Shown: piece by piece, positions 32,385 through 41,507 of the stretch
How the letters are laid out: every line of letters begins with the position of its first letter
Position numbering within the stretch: the first letter of the stretch is position 1
Origin: Alkaliphilus sp. B6464
GTDB lineage: Bacteria; Bacillota; Clostridia; Peptostreptococcales; Natronincolaceae
Assembly (NCBI RefSeq): GCF_018141165.1
Contig: NZ_CP058557.1
Span: 2,542,001-2,606,000, forward strand
Length of the DNA: 64,000 nt
Reading direction: 5' to 3'
The notes under the pieces: generated by a model
Databases searched by the model: none
Seen by the model: only the letters and a program-made list of their open reading frames with translations
What the model was told of the DNA's origin: nothing
Made by a program: the position numbers and the translations under genes

Positions 32385-34139
32385 TTGAAAAAAACTAAAG
32401 TGATATTAATTGTTTTAGTTATGATTTTAATTCAATCCATAACTACTTCAATAGATGTCCAAGCTATAACTTTAGAAGATAGGGCGTACAATGAAGGGAA
32501 AGTTGTTGGAAGATCCAGTGGGCAGATATATGGACAGAAGGACTATATTAATGGAAAAAAGAATAATTGGCAAAAAGCACATGCTGAAGAAGAAAAAATA
32601 GTTATAGATGATTATAATTTAAAGCAAGAAACTGCAATATACCGATTTAATTTTCTTAGGGGATTTAGGGAAGAATTTAAATTGGGTTATGAAAATGGTT
32701 ATAAAAATTTTAATGGTAATGCAAAGAAAGCTACATATGATATAGGATTAGAACATGGTAGGATATTTGGAATTATAGATGGTGAAATTTATGGTAAGAA
32801 GGATTATTATGAAGGCAAAATTAATGATTGGCGAAATCAAATACCATCAGAAGCATCTATTAGAAGAGAACACTCATTAAATAATGATGCAGATAAATAT
32901 GCAGAAGGTTTCTTATTAGGCTATAAAATTGCCTTTGAAGAATCCTACACTAATACCTATAGAGAAACAAATATAGATAATAGTAAAGCTCCAAAGGAAA
33001 ATGGAATTTTACACGGAACAGAAATGGGGTTTAAGCTTGGTAGTACACTTGGCCAAATAGATTTTGCAGATAAAAAAAGTAACAATTGGGAAAAGGCACT
33101 ACCATCTAACTTAGATATTATGATTAAATATAATCTTAATAGAGAAGTTCAGGAATATAGGGAGGGTTTTTTAGTAGGATTTAAAGATGGATTTCGTGAT
33201 GGATATATAGAATATTTTCAGCAACAAAACATAAACCTAGGAAAAGAAAATATTAATTACAAATCTATATCAATGCTTGGAGGAGATCTTACTAGTACTG
33301 ATGGAATTATGAAACTGAAAATAGAACCAGGTACAATTTATGAAGAAAAATACCTATCTATACAGAAAGGCGATTTTCCAATCTTATATAATACTAATTC
33401 ATATATTCCTGTTACAAATACTTACTTCATTAGAATAGAAAATCAATTCAAAACTATTGGTTTACATAATCCTATTATGTTAACCTTTAAATATTATGGA
33501 TCCGAACGAGGTGGAATATATCAATTAGTTGACGATAAATGGAGATACTTATATAGTAATATAAAAGATGGAGAAATTTCTACAAAGCTAGATTCTAGGT
33601 TCTACATTGGAGGAGTATATGCAGTAATTATAGATGACAGCTATACCGAGTTAAAAGATGTTCATAGTAATTGGGCTGGTCAGGAAATATATACATTTAT
33701 AAGAAGAGATTATATAACTGGGTATAGTGATAAAACATTTAGGCCTGAGGCGAGTATAACTAGGGCAGAATTTATTACTTTATTAGGTAGAGTAATGGAA
33801 TGGGATAATGATGTGAATCATGATCAGATAAAGAAGTTTAGCGATTATAATACATTTGGATATTATGGAGATGTTATAGCTAAGGCAACATCTTTGAAGC
33901 TAATCAATGGTTATGCTGATAACACATTCAAACCAACTAAACCAATTAATTACAAAGAAATTGAATTCATTTTACAGAGGATACCAAATAATAATAAATT
34001 TAAATGGAGTGAAATTGAAGATAAGATGATGTACGAAAGGTATACTCGTTCAAAGAGTATATTGAGTAAAGAAAATAACATTACAAAGGCAGAGGTAGTA
34101 TATATGCTATATCATCTGCAAAATGAAGGTAAAATATAA
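32385..34139 (+). CDS. Exported SLH-domain protein with three glycine-patterned repeats
   Basis: 584 residues. TTG start behind AAAGGGGG. Signal peptide (residues 1-27, cleavage after VQA). Three repeats near 31, 118 and 204 share the form G-x3-G-x3-G-x-I-Y-G-x-K-D-Y-x-x-G-K-x-N-x-W ('GQIYGQKDYINGKKNNW', 'GEIYGKKDYYEGKINDW', 'GSTLGQIDFADKKSNNW'). The middle (270-415) is a beta-rich domain. Two SLH modules ('VHSNWAGQEIYTFIRRDYITGYSDKTFRPEASITRAEF' type) lie near 423 and 484, with a third, weaker one after. It should bind wall polymer and may form the pilus exit collar or anchor, an inference from its place in the cluster. Confidence 0.75.
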   Translation: MKKTKVILIVLVMILIQSITTSIDVQAITLEDRAYNEGKVVGRSSGQIYGQKDYINGKKNNWQKAHAEEEKIVIDDYNLKQETAIYRFNFLRGFREEFKLGYENGYKNFNGNAKKATYDIGLEHGRIFGIIDGEIYGKKDYYEGKINDWRNQIPSEASIRREHSLNNDADKYAEGFLLGYKIAFEESYTNTYRETNIDNSKAPKENGILHGTEMGFKLGSTLGQIDFADKKSNNWEKALPSNLDIMIKYNLNREVQEYREGFLVGFKDGFRDGYIEYFQQQNINLGKENINYKSISMLGGDLTSTDGIMKLKIEPGTIYEEKYLSIQKGDFPILYNTNSYIPVTNTYFIRIENQFKTIGLHNPIMLTFKYYGSERGGIYQLVDDKWRYLYSNIKDGEISTKLDSRFYIGGVYAVIIDDSYTELKDVHSNWAGQEIYTFIRRDYITGYSDKTFRPEASITRAEFITLLGRVMEWDNDVNHDQIKKFSDYNTFGYYGDVIAKATSLKLINGYADNTFKPTKPINYKEIEFILQRIPNNNKFKWSEIEDKMMYERYTRSKSILSKENNITKAEVVYMLYHLQNEGKI

Positions 34140-34156
34140 TAGTATTAATTTCTATG

Positions 34157-34194
34157 AAACAACTAGACTATAGTAATTGCTCTAGTTGTTTTTA
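34157..34194 (+). terminator. Terminator at the end of the first pilus operon
   Basis: AAACAACTAGA pairs with TCTAGTTGTTT, followed by TTTAT. It separates the SLH gene from the second minor pilin set. The 230 bases after it presumably hold a new promoter, but I saw none that is convincing. Confidence 0.75.
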
Positions 34195-34425
34195 TAATAT
34201 GTAGAAAAGTATATACTTATAAAATTTTAGGTAAGTCATAATTTTTGTAGTGTGTTTCAATAAAATCAGCCATTAAATCTTATAAAGGAAAATTTTGTTT
34301 TCTTTTTCATATTTTTTAAAAAATTAAGAAGGAAAGGTAAATTTTGTATAGAATACATATGAATATTAAGAAAATTCTGCACTAAATTACATTTATTGAT
34401 CTAAGTTTACAAGAGAGGTGAAAAA

Positions 34426-34863
34426 ATGACAGATAATGAAAAAGGATTCACATTATTAGAAGTATTAGTTGGTTTATCATTATTTGGCATATTAGGCTTA
34501 ATTACTATCAGTATACCTAATAGATTATATGATAGAACAGTATTAACATCTGCTGCTATGGAGGTGAAAAGCGCACTCCATTTATCTCAACAACTAAGTC
34601 TAGATGAATCAAGAGAATATTGTGTAGAATTTATAGGAGATACATTTAGGGTAAGGGAGTATGTAGTTAGAGGAAGAGTTGTACTTTCAAGAAAGTTTGA
34701 CAAAAATATTTCTGTATATAAGGCATCACAAAGTAGAATTTCATATAATAGACATGGTGAAACCCAATATGGAAAATTTATATTAGTAAATAAGAAAGGG
34801 AAAAAAATTGATATTGATACCTTAATCGGCACTGGGAAAATACGAATATCGGATATATATTAA
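34426..34863 (+). CDS. Minor prepilin, GspH/FimT-like
   Basis: 145 residues. Leader 'MTDNEKG|FTLLEVLVGLSLFGILGLITI'. It then follows the GspH/FimT pattern ('LTSAAMEVKSALHLSQQLSLDESREYCVEF') and ends with 'ISYNRHGETQYGKFILVNKKGKKIDIDTLIGTGKIRI'. GspH-type pilins belong to the tip-priming complex. It is the first gene of the second minor set. GAGAGGTG precedes the ATG. Confidence 0.85.
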   Translation: MTDNEKGFTLLEVLVGLSLFGILGLITISIPNRLYDRTVLTSAAMEVKSALHLSQQLSLDESREYCVEFIGDTFRVREYVVRGRVVLSRKFDKNISVYKASQSRISYNRHGETQYGKFILVNKKGKKIDIDTLIGTGKIRISDIY

Positions 34864-34879
34864 TAGGAGATGATAGTAT

Positions 34880-35318
34880 GTGAAAAAATAAAGGACTAAC
34901 CCTTGTTGAAGTCTTATTAGCATTATTCATTCTATCAATAGTAATATTAGTATTTAATTCATTCTACTATTTGATTCATAGGTTAATATTTATAGATACA
35001 GTAAATCAACAAATGGGCGAAATAGCTAAGACTAAGATGGAAGAACTTAAATCCAATCGTATCTATATAGAAGGGGAAGAATATTCTATTTTAGAATTGC
35101 AGAATGAACTTATTAGCTTTAAAGAAAAAGGTTATAAAATTGATATTTCTATTATATCTTTACATGATAATGCAAATATTTGCTATATAAATTTGAAGAT
35201 AGCTAATGAAACAGGCGATGCTTTCTATAACTTGATTCGATATATTAATTTCTATAAAAGTACTTTCCAAAATATTTATGAAGAGCTTACTATAGATTCA
35301 AGTCAATTTAGTTATTAG
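34880..35318 (+). pseudogene. Minor prepilin (PilV/GspI-like) with a one-base lesion at its start
   Basis: The pilin sequence 'KNKG|LTLVEVLLALFILSIVILVF' is clear and continues to a full-length C-terminus. In frame upstream, however, the only ATG (34878) is followed at once by TGA. The GTG at 34880, correctly spaced from GGAG, is out of frame by one: GTG followed by six As, where five would give GTG-AAA-AAT-AAA-GGA. So it is a frameshifted gene, a sequencing error in a homopolymer, or a slippage switch. The TTG at 34971 used by a naive frame lies after the leader helix. Confidence 0.65.
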
Positions 35319-35372
35319 AATTACAACTGAATTCAATGTTTATTGCAAGTTCAATAGAGAGGGTGAATCATA

Positions 35373-35888
35373 ATTCATACTAATGCTAAAAAACAAGAAA
35401 ATGGGTATATTTTAATTGAATTAATAGTATCTATTTCGCTTATTTCTATAATTTTAATCAGCATTTCTATGTTATTTTATTTCACTTTTAATACCTATAA
35501 AACCCATACTGAATTTTTAGAGGCGAAAAATGATGCACAAATTGTTTTGAAATATATAGAAAAAAGGTTGATGGAATGTAATCAAAAATCTATTATATAT
35601 TATGGAGAAGAAAAGATATTTCAAGGTAGGGACTATAATAATAAAATAGCCTGGATAGATCTGAGTGGTAAAGTATCAAGAAAACAGAATACATTAATAA
35701 ATTTTTATAAGGATAAAAATGAAATCCGAGTAAATAAAAATAATGAAAACAATGTGTTGAGTAATAATATAAAAAATGTTATTGTAAATGAACTAGTAGA
35801 GGGGAAATTAGTAGAAATTGAAGTTATAACAAGTAAATCTAAATACTCTAGTAAAATAAAATTTAAATTAGAGTACACTAAAATTTAG
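35373..35888 (+). CDS. Minor prepilin (GspJ/PilW-like) lacking a standard start codon
   Basis: The frame reads 'HTNAKKQENG|YILIELIVSISLISIILISISMLFYFTFN', a normal prepilin leader and helix, and continues to 'IKFKLEYTKI'. No ATG/GTG/TTG exists in frame before the leader: a TGA is at 35364 and only ATC, ATA and ATT follow. GAGGGTGA is well placed for ATT (35373). Alternatively the GTG at 35363 is right and one T of AATTCAT is extra, which would give GTG-AAT-CAT-AAT-CAT-ACT-AAT. The ATG at 35469 is inside the membrane helix. Confidence 0.6.
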   Translation: MHTNAKKQENGYILIELIVSISLISIILISISMLFYFTFNTYKTHTEFLEAKNDAQIVLKYIEKRLMECNQKSIIYYGEEKIFQGRDYNNKIAWIDLSGKVSRKQNTLINFYKDKNEIRVNKNNENNVLSNNIKNVIVNELVEGKLVEIEVITSKSKYSSKIKFKLEYTKI

Positions 35889-35889
35889 T

Positions 35890-36498
35890 ATGAGGTCTTT
35901 GTTAAATAATCAAAATGGTATAATATATGTAAGCATTATTTTTATTGCTTTGATTATTTTTGTAATTTTAACCTCACTCGTATATATAATGAGCACTAAT
36001 ATTGAAGTTATTAATTCTAATAATGATAGTTACAGAGCTAATTATATTTCAGAATCCATCTTAGAATTAAAGATAATGCAAATAATGGAATTATCAGATA
36101 GAGTTATAATAGAGTATTTATTAGATTTGCAGAAATATAAGAAAGAATACATCAAAGATATAAATAACAATCCATCTGTTAAATATGATCCTCCAAAGTT
36201 TTCTATTTATGTTGAGCAAAAAATTATTCCCAACATAAAAAAATTAGGTAGTAATGAAAATAATCCCTTCGAGGAATATGAAGATGATCATTACTACAAA
36301 ATAGATATTGAGTATGACTCTGGAGAAAAAGTTATTAATATTACATCTACAGGAATATACAATAGAGCTAGAAGGTTCATTAAAGCTAAATTAGAATTAC
36401 CTAAGATTATTGAAAATGGGTTTGATGAATATAATCTTCCGAAAGTTAGTATTTTGCCTGTGAGTATAGTAGAATATTATCAAACTATTGGTTTATAG
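35890..36498 (+). CDS. PilX/GspK-like minor pilus protein
   Basis: 202 residues. 'LLNNQNGIIYVSIIFIALIIFVILTSLVYIM' is a PilX-like N-terminal helix with G-I at the cleavage site and no Glu5, which is characteristic of the tip pilin GspK/PilX. 'YRANYISESILELKIMQIM' follows. The C-terminal part is charged. It starts one base after the previous stop. With the preceding three genes it makes an H-I-J-K-like set. Confidence 0.7.
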   Translation: MRSLLNNQNGIIYVSIIFIALIIFVILTSLVYIMSTNIEVINSNNDSYRANYISESILELKIMQIMELSDRVIIEYLLDLQKYKKEYIKDINNNPSVKYDPPKFSIYVEQKIIPNIKKLGSNENNPFEEYEDDHYYKIDIEYDSGEKVINITSTGIYNRARRFIKAKLELPKIIENGFDEYNLPKVSILPVSIVEYYQTIGL

Positions 36499-36524
36499 AA
36501 TGGAATTTTTAGATTTAGAGGGGG

Positions 36525-36812
36525 ATGAAATTGAAAGTACACAACTATATGGAGGACGTTGTAGACCTAGTGTTTCAACGTATATTAATGGAGGATAAAT
36601 ACAGAAGTCAATGTGTTTGCGAGCAGTGTATAAATGATATTAAAGCCATTGCATTAAATAATCTTAAACCTAGGTATATAGCCACAGAAAAAGGCTCTGT
36701 TTTATCTAAGGCTAATATGTTTACAGTGCAATCAGAGATTGATGTTACTAAAGCGTTAGTAGAGGCTATGAAGAAAGTAAGCAAACTACCTAAGCATAGG
36801 GTGATAGAGTAG
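36525..36812 (+). CDS. ComFB-family protein (late competence, c-di-GMP-linked family)
   Basis: 95 residues. 'VHNYMEDVVDLVFQRILMED', 'CVCEQCINDIKAIALNNLKPRY' with its CxxC zinc pair, and 'EIDVTKALVEAMKKV' are the ComFB domain. The family lies in the competence operon of B. subtilis, and members elsewhere have been reported to bind cyclic di-GMP. Here it follows the pilus genes and overlaps the start of aroK. A role in pilus control by the second messenger would fit. AGGGGG lies before the ATG. Confidence 0.8.
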   Translation: MKLKVHNYMEDVVDLVFQRILMEDKYRSQCVCEQCINDIKAIALNNLKPRYIATEKGSVLSKANMFTVQSEIDVTKALVEAMKKVSKLPKHRVIE

Positions 36813-37333
36813 TGGGAAATAATAATATTGTTCTAGTAGGATTTATGGCTACAGGTAAAACTACGATAGGTAAGATGTTAGCACAGACATTAGATCTTGA
36901 TTTTATTGACATGGATCAATTAATAGAAGAAATAGAAGGGGCAACTGTTAACAATATCTTCACTTTAAATGGAGAGGCTTATTTTAGAGAAAAAGAACAT
37001 GAAGCATTGGACTTATTTAAAAAATTAGAAAACAAAGTAATATCTACTGGAGGAGGTATTATAATTTCAGCAGATAATCGTAGAAAGTTAAGGGATATCG
37101 GTAAGGTTGTTTACTTAGAATCTAGTCCTCAATGGATTTTAACTAATTTAAATAGAAGTGAGACTATTAGACCTTTATTAAATGAAACAAATCCTATTGA
37201 CAAAATAGTAGAACTCCTTGACGAAAGAAGAAAGTACTATGAAGAGGTAGCTGAGTTTAAAGTGGTAGTAGATGGAAAATCACTTAGTGAAATAGTTAAT
37301 AATATTATTTCTATAATTCCGCCTGCTCAGTAA
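36812..37333 (+). CDS. aroK: Shikimate kinase
   Basis: 173 residues. Walker A 'GFMATGKTTIGKMLA', 'FIDMDQLIEE' (shikimate-binding Asp), 'YFREKEHEAL', 'STGGGIII' and the lid 'NRSETIRPLL' are all present. It phosphorylates shikimate. GTG start at 36812 overlaps the last base of the ComFB-type stop codon, so translation is coupled. It belongs to the same pathway as aroE upstream of the pilus cluster. Confidence 0.93.
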   Translation: MGNNNIVLVGFMATGKTTIGKMLAQTLDLDFIDMDQLIEEIEGATVNNIFTLNGEAYFREKEHEALDLFKKLENKVISTGGGIIISADNRRKLRDIGKVVYLESSPQWILTNLNRSETIRPLLNETNPIDKIVELLDERRKYYEEVAEFKVVVDGKSLSEIVNNIISIIPPAQ

Positions 37334-37459
37334 CATAAAATCTATTCAAAGATAAAAAAGTATGATATTATAATATAGGAATTTATTAGTAAGGAAGTGT
37401 ATTACAAAGCTGGGAAAGTAATTTAAAATAAAAGTTTGCTTTGATAGGGGGAATTCTTT

Positions 37460-38527
37460 ATGAGTAAAAGAATTAATAATCTAAGGACACTTCTAAAAGA
37501 CAAAGGGCTAGATGGGATATTATTATATAAACCTGAAAATAGAAGATATGCATCAGGTTTTACAGGTAGTACTGGCTATGCATTAATTACTAAAAATGAT
37601 GCTAAATTTATTACAGACTTTAGATATTTGGATCAGGCTTCTACTCAATGTAATGGATATGAGATAGTAGAAATTAATAATCAAAAAACAATTACAGATG
37701 TTTTAAATAGACTTGATCTAGGAAAGCTTGGAATTGAAGAGGACTTTATGACCTATGGACAATATAGTGATTTTTCAAACAGACTAGTCAAAACTGAATT
37801 AATTCCTTTAGAGGGTGCTCTTGTAGATTTAAGATCTGTAAAAACCTTAGATGAAGTTGAATACATAGAAAAAGCTGCTTCTATAGCAGATGAAGCTTTT
37901 AATCATATACTAAACTTTGTAAAACTAGGAATGACTGAATTAGATATTGCTTTAGAATTAGAATTTTTTATGAAAAAAAGAGGAGCTAATAAACTGAGTT
38001 TTGAATCTATTGTTGCATCAGGCAAAAGATCTTCTCTACCTCATGGTGTTGCTACTAGTAAAATCCTTGAAGCTGGAGACCTGATTACATTGGATTTTGG
38101 TTGTGTATATAATGGATATTGTTCTGACATGACTAGAACTTTTGTTTTAGGAAAAGCTAATAATAAACAAAAAGAAATTTATAATATCGTATTAGAAGCA
38201 CAAAGAACATCATTAGAGGCAGTAAAGCCAGGTATAACTGGTGAGGAATTAGATGGTATTGCAAGAAAAATAATTAGTGACAAAGGGTATGGTCAGTATT
38301 TTGGACATGGCTTAGGCCATGGAGTTGGACTTGAAGTCCATGAACTACCTCATATAAATGTACGGGGTAAAGTACCAATGGAGCCAGGTATGATAATAAC
38401 TATTGAACCGGGCATATATATTTCTGACTTTGGTGGTGTAAGAATTGAAGATTTAGTTTTAGTTACAGGTGATGGTTATAAAGTTCTATCAAAATCTACA
38501 AAAGACCTTATAGAACTTGAAATATAA
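37460..38527 (+). CDS. Xaa-Pro aminopeptidase (M24B)
   Basis: 355 residues. The N-terminal creatinase-like domain is followed by the pita-bread metallopeptidase domain with its five metal ligands: 'ITLDFGCVYNGYCSDMTRTF' (two Asp), 'GHGLGHGVGLEVHE' (His), 'IITIEPGIYI' (Glu) and 'GVRIEDLVLV' (Glu). It removes N-terminal residues before proline. It precedes efp, a common pairing in Firmicutes (yqhT-efp). GGGGGAATTC precedes the ATG. Confidence 0.92.
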   Translation: MSKRINNLRTLLKDKGLDGILLYKPENRRYASGFTGSTGYALITKNDAKFITDFRYLDQASTQCNGYEIVEINNQKTITDVLNRLDLGKLGIEEDFMTYGQYSDFSNRLVKTELIPLEGALVDLRSVKTLDEVEYIEKAASIADEAFNHILNFVKLGMTELDIALELEFFMKKRGANKLSFESIVASGKRSSLPHGVATSKILEAGDLITLDFGCVYNGYCSDMTRTFVLGKANNKQKEIYNIVLEAQRTSLEAVKPGITGEELDGIARKIISDKGYGQYFGHGLGHGVGLEVHELPHINVRGKVPMEPGMIITIEPGIYISDFGGVRIEDLVLVTGDGYKVLSKSTKDLIELEI

Positions 38528-38560
38528 TATACAATTGACAAATTAATATGGAGGGATACT

Positions 38561-39118
38561 ATGATTTCAGCAAGTGATTTTAGAAAAGGCGTAACTTTTG
38601 AGATGAATGGGGAACCTTATGTGGTTTTAGATTTTCAACACGTAAAGCCAGGTAAAGGAGCTGCCTTTGTTAGAACAAAATATAAAAATTTAAAAAATGG
38701 TGGTACTAGAGAAGAAGCATTTAACCCAAGTGATAAATTCCCAAGGGCTCATATAGAAACAAAAGAAATGCAATACTTATATAATGATGGTGAATTATAT
38801 TACTTTATGGATAATGAAACTTTTGAGCAAAGCCCATTAACATATGAAGAAGTTGAAGATGCAATTAAATTTTTAAAAGAAAATGCAAATGCTACTATTA
38901 AGTTTTACCATGGAAAGCCATTCCAAGTAGATCCTCCAAACTTTGTTGAGCTACAAATAGTTGAAACAGAACCTGGAGTAAAGGGAGATACTGCAAGTAA
39001 CGTAACAAAATCTGCCACAGTTGAAACTGGAGCTGTAATCCATGTGCCTTTATTTGTTAATGAAGGAGATACTGTTAGAATCGATACTCGAACTGGAGAG
39101 TATATGTCAAGAATATAG
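38561..39118 (+). CDS. efp: Elongation factor P
   Basis: 185 residues, three beta-barrel domains. '[27 protein letters not shown]' holds the loop whose Lys tip (KPGKGAAF) contacts the tRNA. The C-terminal signature is '[23 protein letters not shown]'. It relieves ribosome stalling at polyproline. It is 33 bases after the aminopeptidase stop; GGAGGG site. Confidence 0.97.
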   Translation: MISASDFRKGVTFEMNGEPYVVLDFQHVKPGKGAAFVRTKYKNLKNGGTREEAFNPSDKFPRAHIETKEMQYLYNDGELYYFMDNETFEQSPLTYEEVEDAIKFLKENANATIKFYHGKPFQVDPPNFVELQIVETEPGVKGDTASNVTKSATVETGAVIHVPLFVNEGDTVRIDTRTGEYMSRI

Positions 39119-39160
39119 GGAAATAATACAAATGTTAAAATAAAAAAGGAGGTAACAAAT

Positions 39161-39589
39161 ATGGAATTTTTATACGAAAAAGTAGCTTATTTAAAAGGAT
39201 TAGCTGATGGTCTTAACATCGAAGAAACAACTAAGGAAGGAAGACTTTTAGTTAGTATTATTGATGTTTTAGAAGATTTTGCTGATTCAATTGTAGAATT
39301 AAACGAGGATGCAGATGAAATGGCTGAATATATAGAAGCTATGGATGAAGACTTAACAAATATTGAAGAGGATTTATATGAAGATGATGAGGACGAAGAC
39401 GATGATGACATCGATTTTGTTGAAGTAGAATGCCCTAATTGTCATGAAGAAGTATATATAGATGAGGACCTATTATATGAAGATGATATTGATGTGGTAT
39501 GTCCAAGATGCAATGAAAAAGTAGAATTCGAAGAGGTAGACGGTTGCTGCTGTAACCATGATTTTGATGATTTTGACGATGAAGAATAG
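39161..39589 (+). CDS. Acidic protein with CD1247-type N-terminus and C-terminal zinc ribbon
   Basis: 142 residues. The N-terminal half is a helical domain ('YEKVAYLKGLADGLNIEETTKEGRLL'), followed by a run of Asp/Glu (about 75-95). A zinc ribbon with 'CPNC...CPRC' comes next, then a Cys/Asp tail ('CCCNHDFDDFDD'). The same layout is annotated in Clostridia as 'CD1247 N-terminal domain' protein, function unknown. It has a perfect AAAGGAGG site and a strong terminator, so it is likely well expressed. Confidence 0.75.
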   Translation: MEFLYEKVAYLKGLADGLNIEETTKEGRLLVSIIDVLEDFADSIVELNEDADEMAEYIEAMDEDLTNIEEDLYEDDEDEDDDDIDFVEVECPNCHEEVYIDEDLLYEDDIDVVCPRCNEKVEFEEVDGCCCNHDFDDFDDEE

Positions 39590-39607
39590 AAAATAATACT
39601 AAGTACT

Positions 39608-39646
39608 ATAAAATCCAAGGATTAATCCTTGGATTTTATTTTTTTG
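39608..39646 (+). terminator. Strong terminator before the spoIIIA operon
   Basis: AAAATCCAAGG-ATTAAT-CCTTGGATTTT is a perfect 11-bp stem, followed by ATTTTTTT. Confidence 0.92.
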
Positions 39647-39709
39647 TAAAATAAGCATAATTAGTCAAGTATGCAAATATTAATTATATATAAAAAGGAG
39701 GGACATGTT

Positions 39710-40741
39710 GTGGAAAAACGTATGAACTTAATAAACCAAAGTAAAGGTGAAGCATCTGTTGTTTCAAATCTAGAGTTTTATCTATGCCCAGATGTTAGAA
39801 AAATTATAAAAAAAATACCTGATGATTTTAAATTAATTTTAGAAGAAATACGATTAAGGGTTAACAAGCCTTTAATGGTATTTGGAGGACAGAAAGACTA
39901 TTTTGTTGATTTGAATGGAAATCTTACATTAACTCCTAATAATAGTTATTACATAAATAGAGAAAACATTGAAAAAACATTACAGTTTGCCTCTGATTAC
40001 TCTATATATTCAGTTGAAGATGAGCTGAAGAACGGATATATAACTATACAGGGTGGACATAGAATTGGAATAGTAGGGAAAGTATTAATGGATAGTAAAG
40101 GCATAAGAACGCTGAAAAATTTTAGTGGTTTAAATATTAGAATATCTAGAGAGAAGTTAGGTGTGGCAGCTACTGTATTGCCTCATATCATTACTTCTAA
40201 TGGAGAATTTTTAAATACATTAATTGTTTCGCCACCGCAATGTGGAAAGACGACATTACTAAGAGATATTATCCGCATGATAAGTCAAGGGGTACCACAT
40301 ATGAATTTTAGAGGTATAAAGGTTGGTGTAGTTGATGAAAGATCAGAAATAGGGGCTTGCTTTCAAGGCGTCCCACAAAATGATTTAGGACCTAGAACAG
40401 ATATACTAGACTCTTGTCCAAAGGCTGAAGGGATGATGATGTTAATTAGAGCTATGTCCCCACAAGTAATTGCTACAGACGAAATTGGTAGGGAAGAGGA
40501 TAGTATATCTATAGAAGAGGCTATGATGGCGGGAATAAAGTTAATTACTACAGTACACGGAAGATCATTGGAAAATATATTAAATAAAAAGATTGTTGGT
40601 AAATTAGTTAAGGATGGAGTATTTGAAAGGATAGTATTTTTATCAAATAGCAATGGAGTAGGTACTGTAGATAGTATTGTTGACGGATTTAATCTAACCT
40701 ATCTATACCAAAATACAAAGCAGAATAGGTTGTGTATTTAG
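39710..40741 (+). CDS. spoIIIAA: SpoIIIAA ATPase of the feeding-tube complex
   Basis: The GTG at 39710 is taken as start because AAAAAGGAGGG lies eight bases before it, giving 343 residues; the ATG at 39671 has no site. The ATPase has Walker A 'SPPQCGKTTLLRDI', 'VVDERSEIGA', Walker B-like 'AMSPQVIATDEIGREED' and 'LITTVHG'. It resembles secretion ATPases and drives the SpoIIIA-SpoIIQ channel between mother cell and forespore. It heads the eight-gene operon, which is mother-cell (sigma-E) expressed in known spore-formers. Confidence 0.95.
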   Translation: MEKRMNLINQSKGEASVVSNLEFYLCPDVRKIIKKIPDDFKLILEEIRLRVNKPLMVFGGQKDYFVDLNGNLTLTPNNSYYINRENIEKTLQFASDYSIYSVEDELKNGYITIQGGHRIGIVGKVLMDSKGIRTLKNFSGLNIRISREKLGVAATVLPHIITSNGEFLNTLIVSPPQCGKTTLLRDIIRMISQGVPHMNFRGIKVGVVDERSEIGACFQGVPQNDLGPRTDILDSCPKAEGMMMLIRAMSPQVIATDEIGREEDSISIEEAMMAGIKLITTVHGRSLENILNKKIVGKLVKDGVFERIVFLSNSNGVGTVDSIVDGFNLTYLYQNTKQNRLCI

Positions 40742-40742
40742 C

Positions 40743-41264
40743 ATGTTACTAAAGGTGGTATATTCTATTGTTATTGTCTGCTGTAGTTCATTACTAGGCT
40801 TTATTTTTGCCAATACATATATAGAAAGAACAAAGCTTCTTAATAGTCTTTTATCTACAATACAAATGCTAGAAACAGAAATAGTATATGGTGCAACACC
40901 AATACCTATTCTTTTAGAAAAGGTAGGAAATAAAAGCAGAAAAGAAATAGGGAGTATTTTTTTTACCGCCGCTGATTTATTAAGTAAAAAGCAAGGGCAA
41001 ACATTTGAAGAAATCTGGCATATCTCAGTAAGTAAGGAGACGGAAGGTACTTGCTTTAATAAGGATGATATAGAAATATTATTATCTCTTGGTAAAAATC
41101 TAGGAATATCTAATTGTGAGGATCAGACGAAGCATATTCGCCTAGTACAAGAAGATTTAAAAAGGCACTATGAGCTTTCGATATTGGAGCAAGGTAGAAA
41201 TGTTAAATTATTTAAAAATTTAGGGTTCTTATTAGGATTATCAATAATAATAATACTATATTAA
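40743..41264 (+). CDS. spoIIIAB: SpoIIIAB
   Basis: 173 residues. N-terminal membrane helix ('VVYSIVIVCCSSLLGFIFANTY'), a helical domain ('LLSTIQMLETEIVYGATPIPILLEKVG'), and a C-terminal hydrophobic segment ('GFLLGLSIIIILY'). It is similar to GspF-like platform proteins. It begins one base after the spoIIIAA stop. Needed for engulfed forespore development. Confidence 0.9.
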   Translation: MLLKVVYSIVIVCCSSLLGFIFANTYIERTKLLNSLLSTIQMLETEIVYGATPIPILLEKVGNKSRKEIGSIFFTAADLLSKKQGQTFEEIWHISVSKETEGTCFNKDDIEILLSLGKNLGISNCEDQTKHIRLVQEDLKRHYELSILEQGRNVKLFKNLGFLLGLSIIIILY

Positions 41265-41291
41265 AACAGCTCAAAGCTAGGGGGTTAAATT

Positions 41292-41495
41292 ATGATTATG
41301 AATGTTGACGTCATATTTAAAATAGCTGCAATTGGAATAGTAATTACTGTACTTAATCAAGTATTAATTAAAGCTGGTAGAGAAGAACAGGCTACTTTTA
41401 TAACTTTAGTTGGTGTTGTTGTAGTGCTTACTATGGTTATTAACTTAGTAACAAATCTATTTGATACAGTTAGAACAATGTTTCAGTTATATTAA
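41292..41495 (+). CDS. spoIIIAC: SpoIIIAC
   Basis: 67 residues, two membrane helices: 'VDVIFKIAAIGIVITVLNQVLIKAGREEQATFITLVGVVVVL'. The length and the 'IKAGREEQA' loop are typical. It is paired with SpoIIIAD. AGCTAGGGGG lies before the ATG. Confidence 0.93.
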   Translation: MIMNVDVIFKIAAIGIVITVLNQVLIKAGREEQATFITLVGVVVVLTMVINLVTNLFDTVRTMFQLY

Positions 41496-41507
41496 GGATG
41501 TGATGAA

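Noticed and set aside
39187-39411. Ser-rich 74-codon minus-strand frame
   Set aside because: It is the complement of the Asp/Glu run of the gene at 39161.
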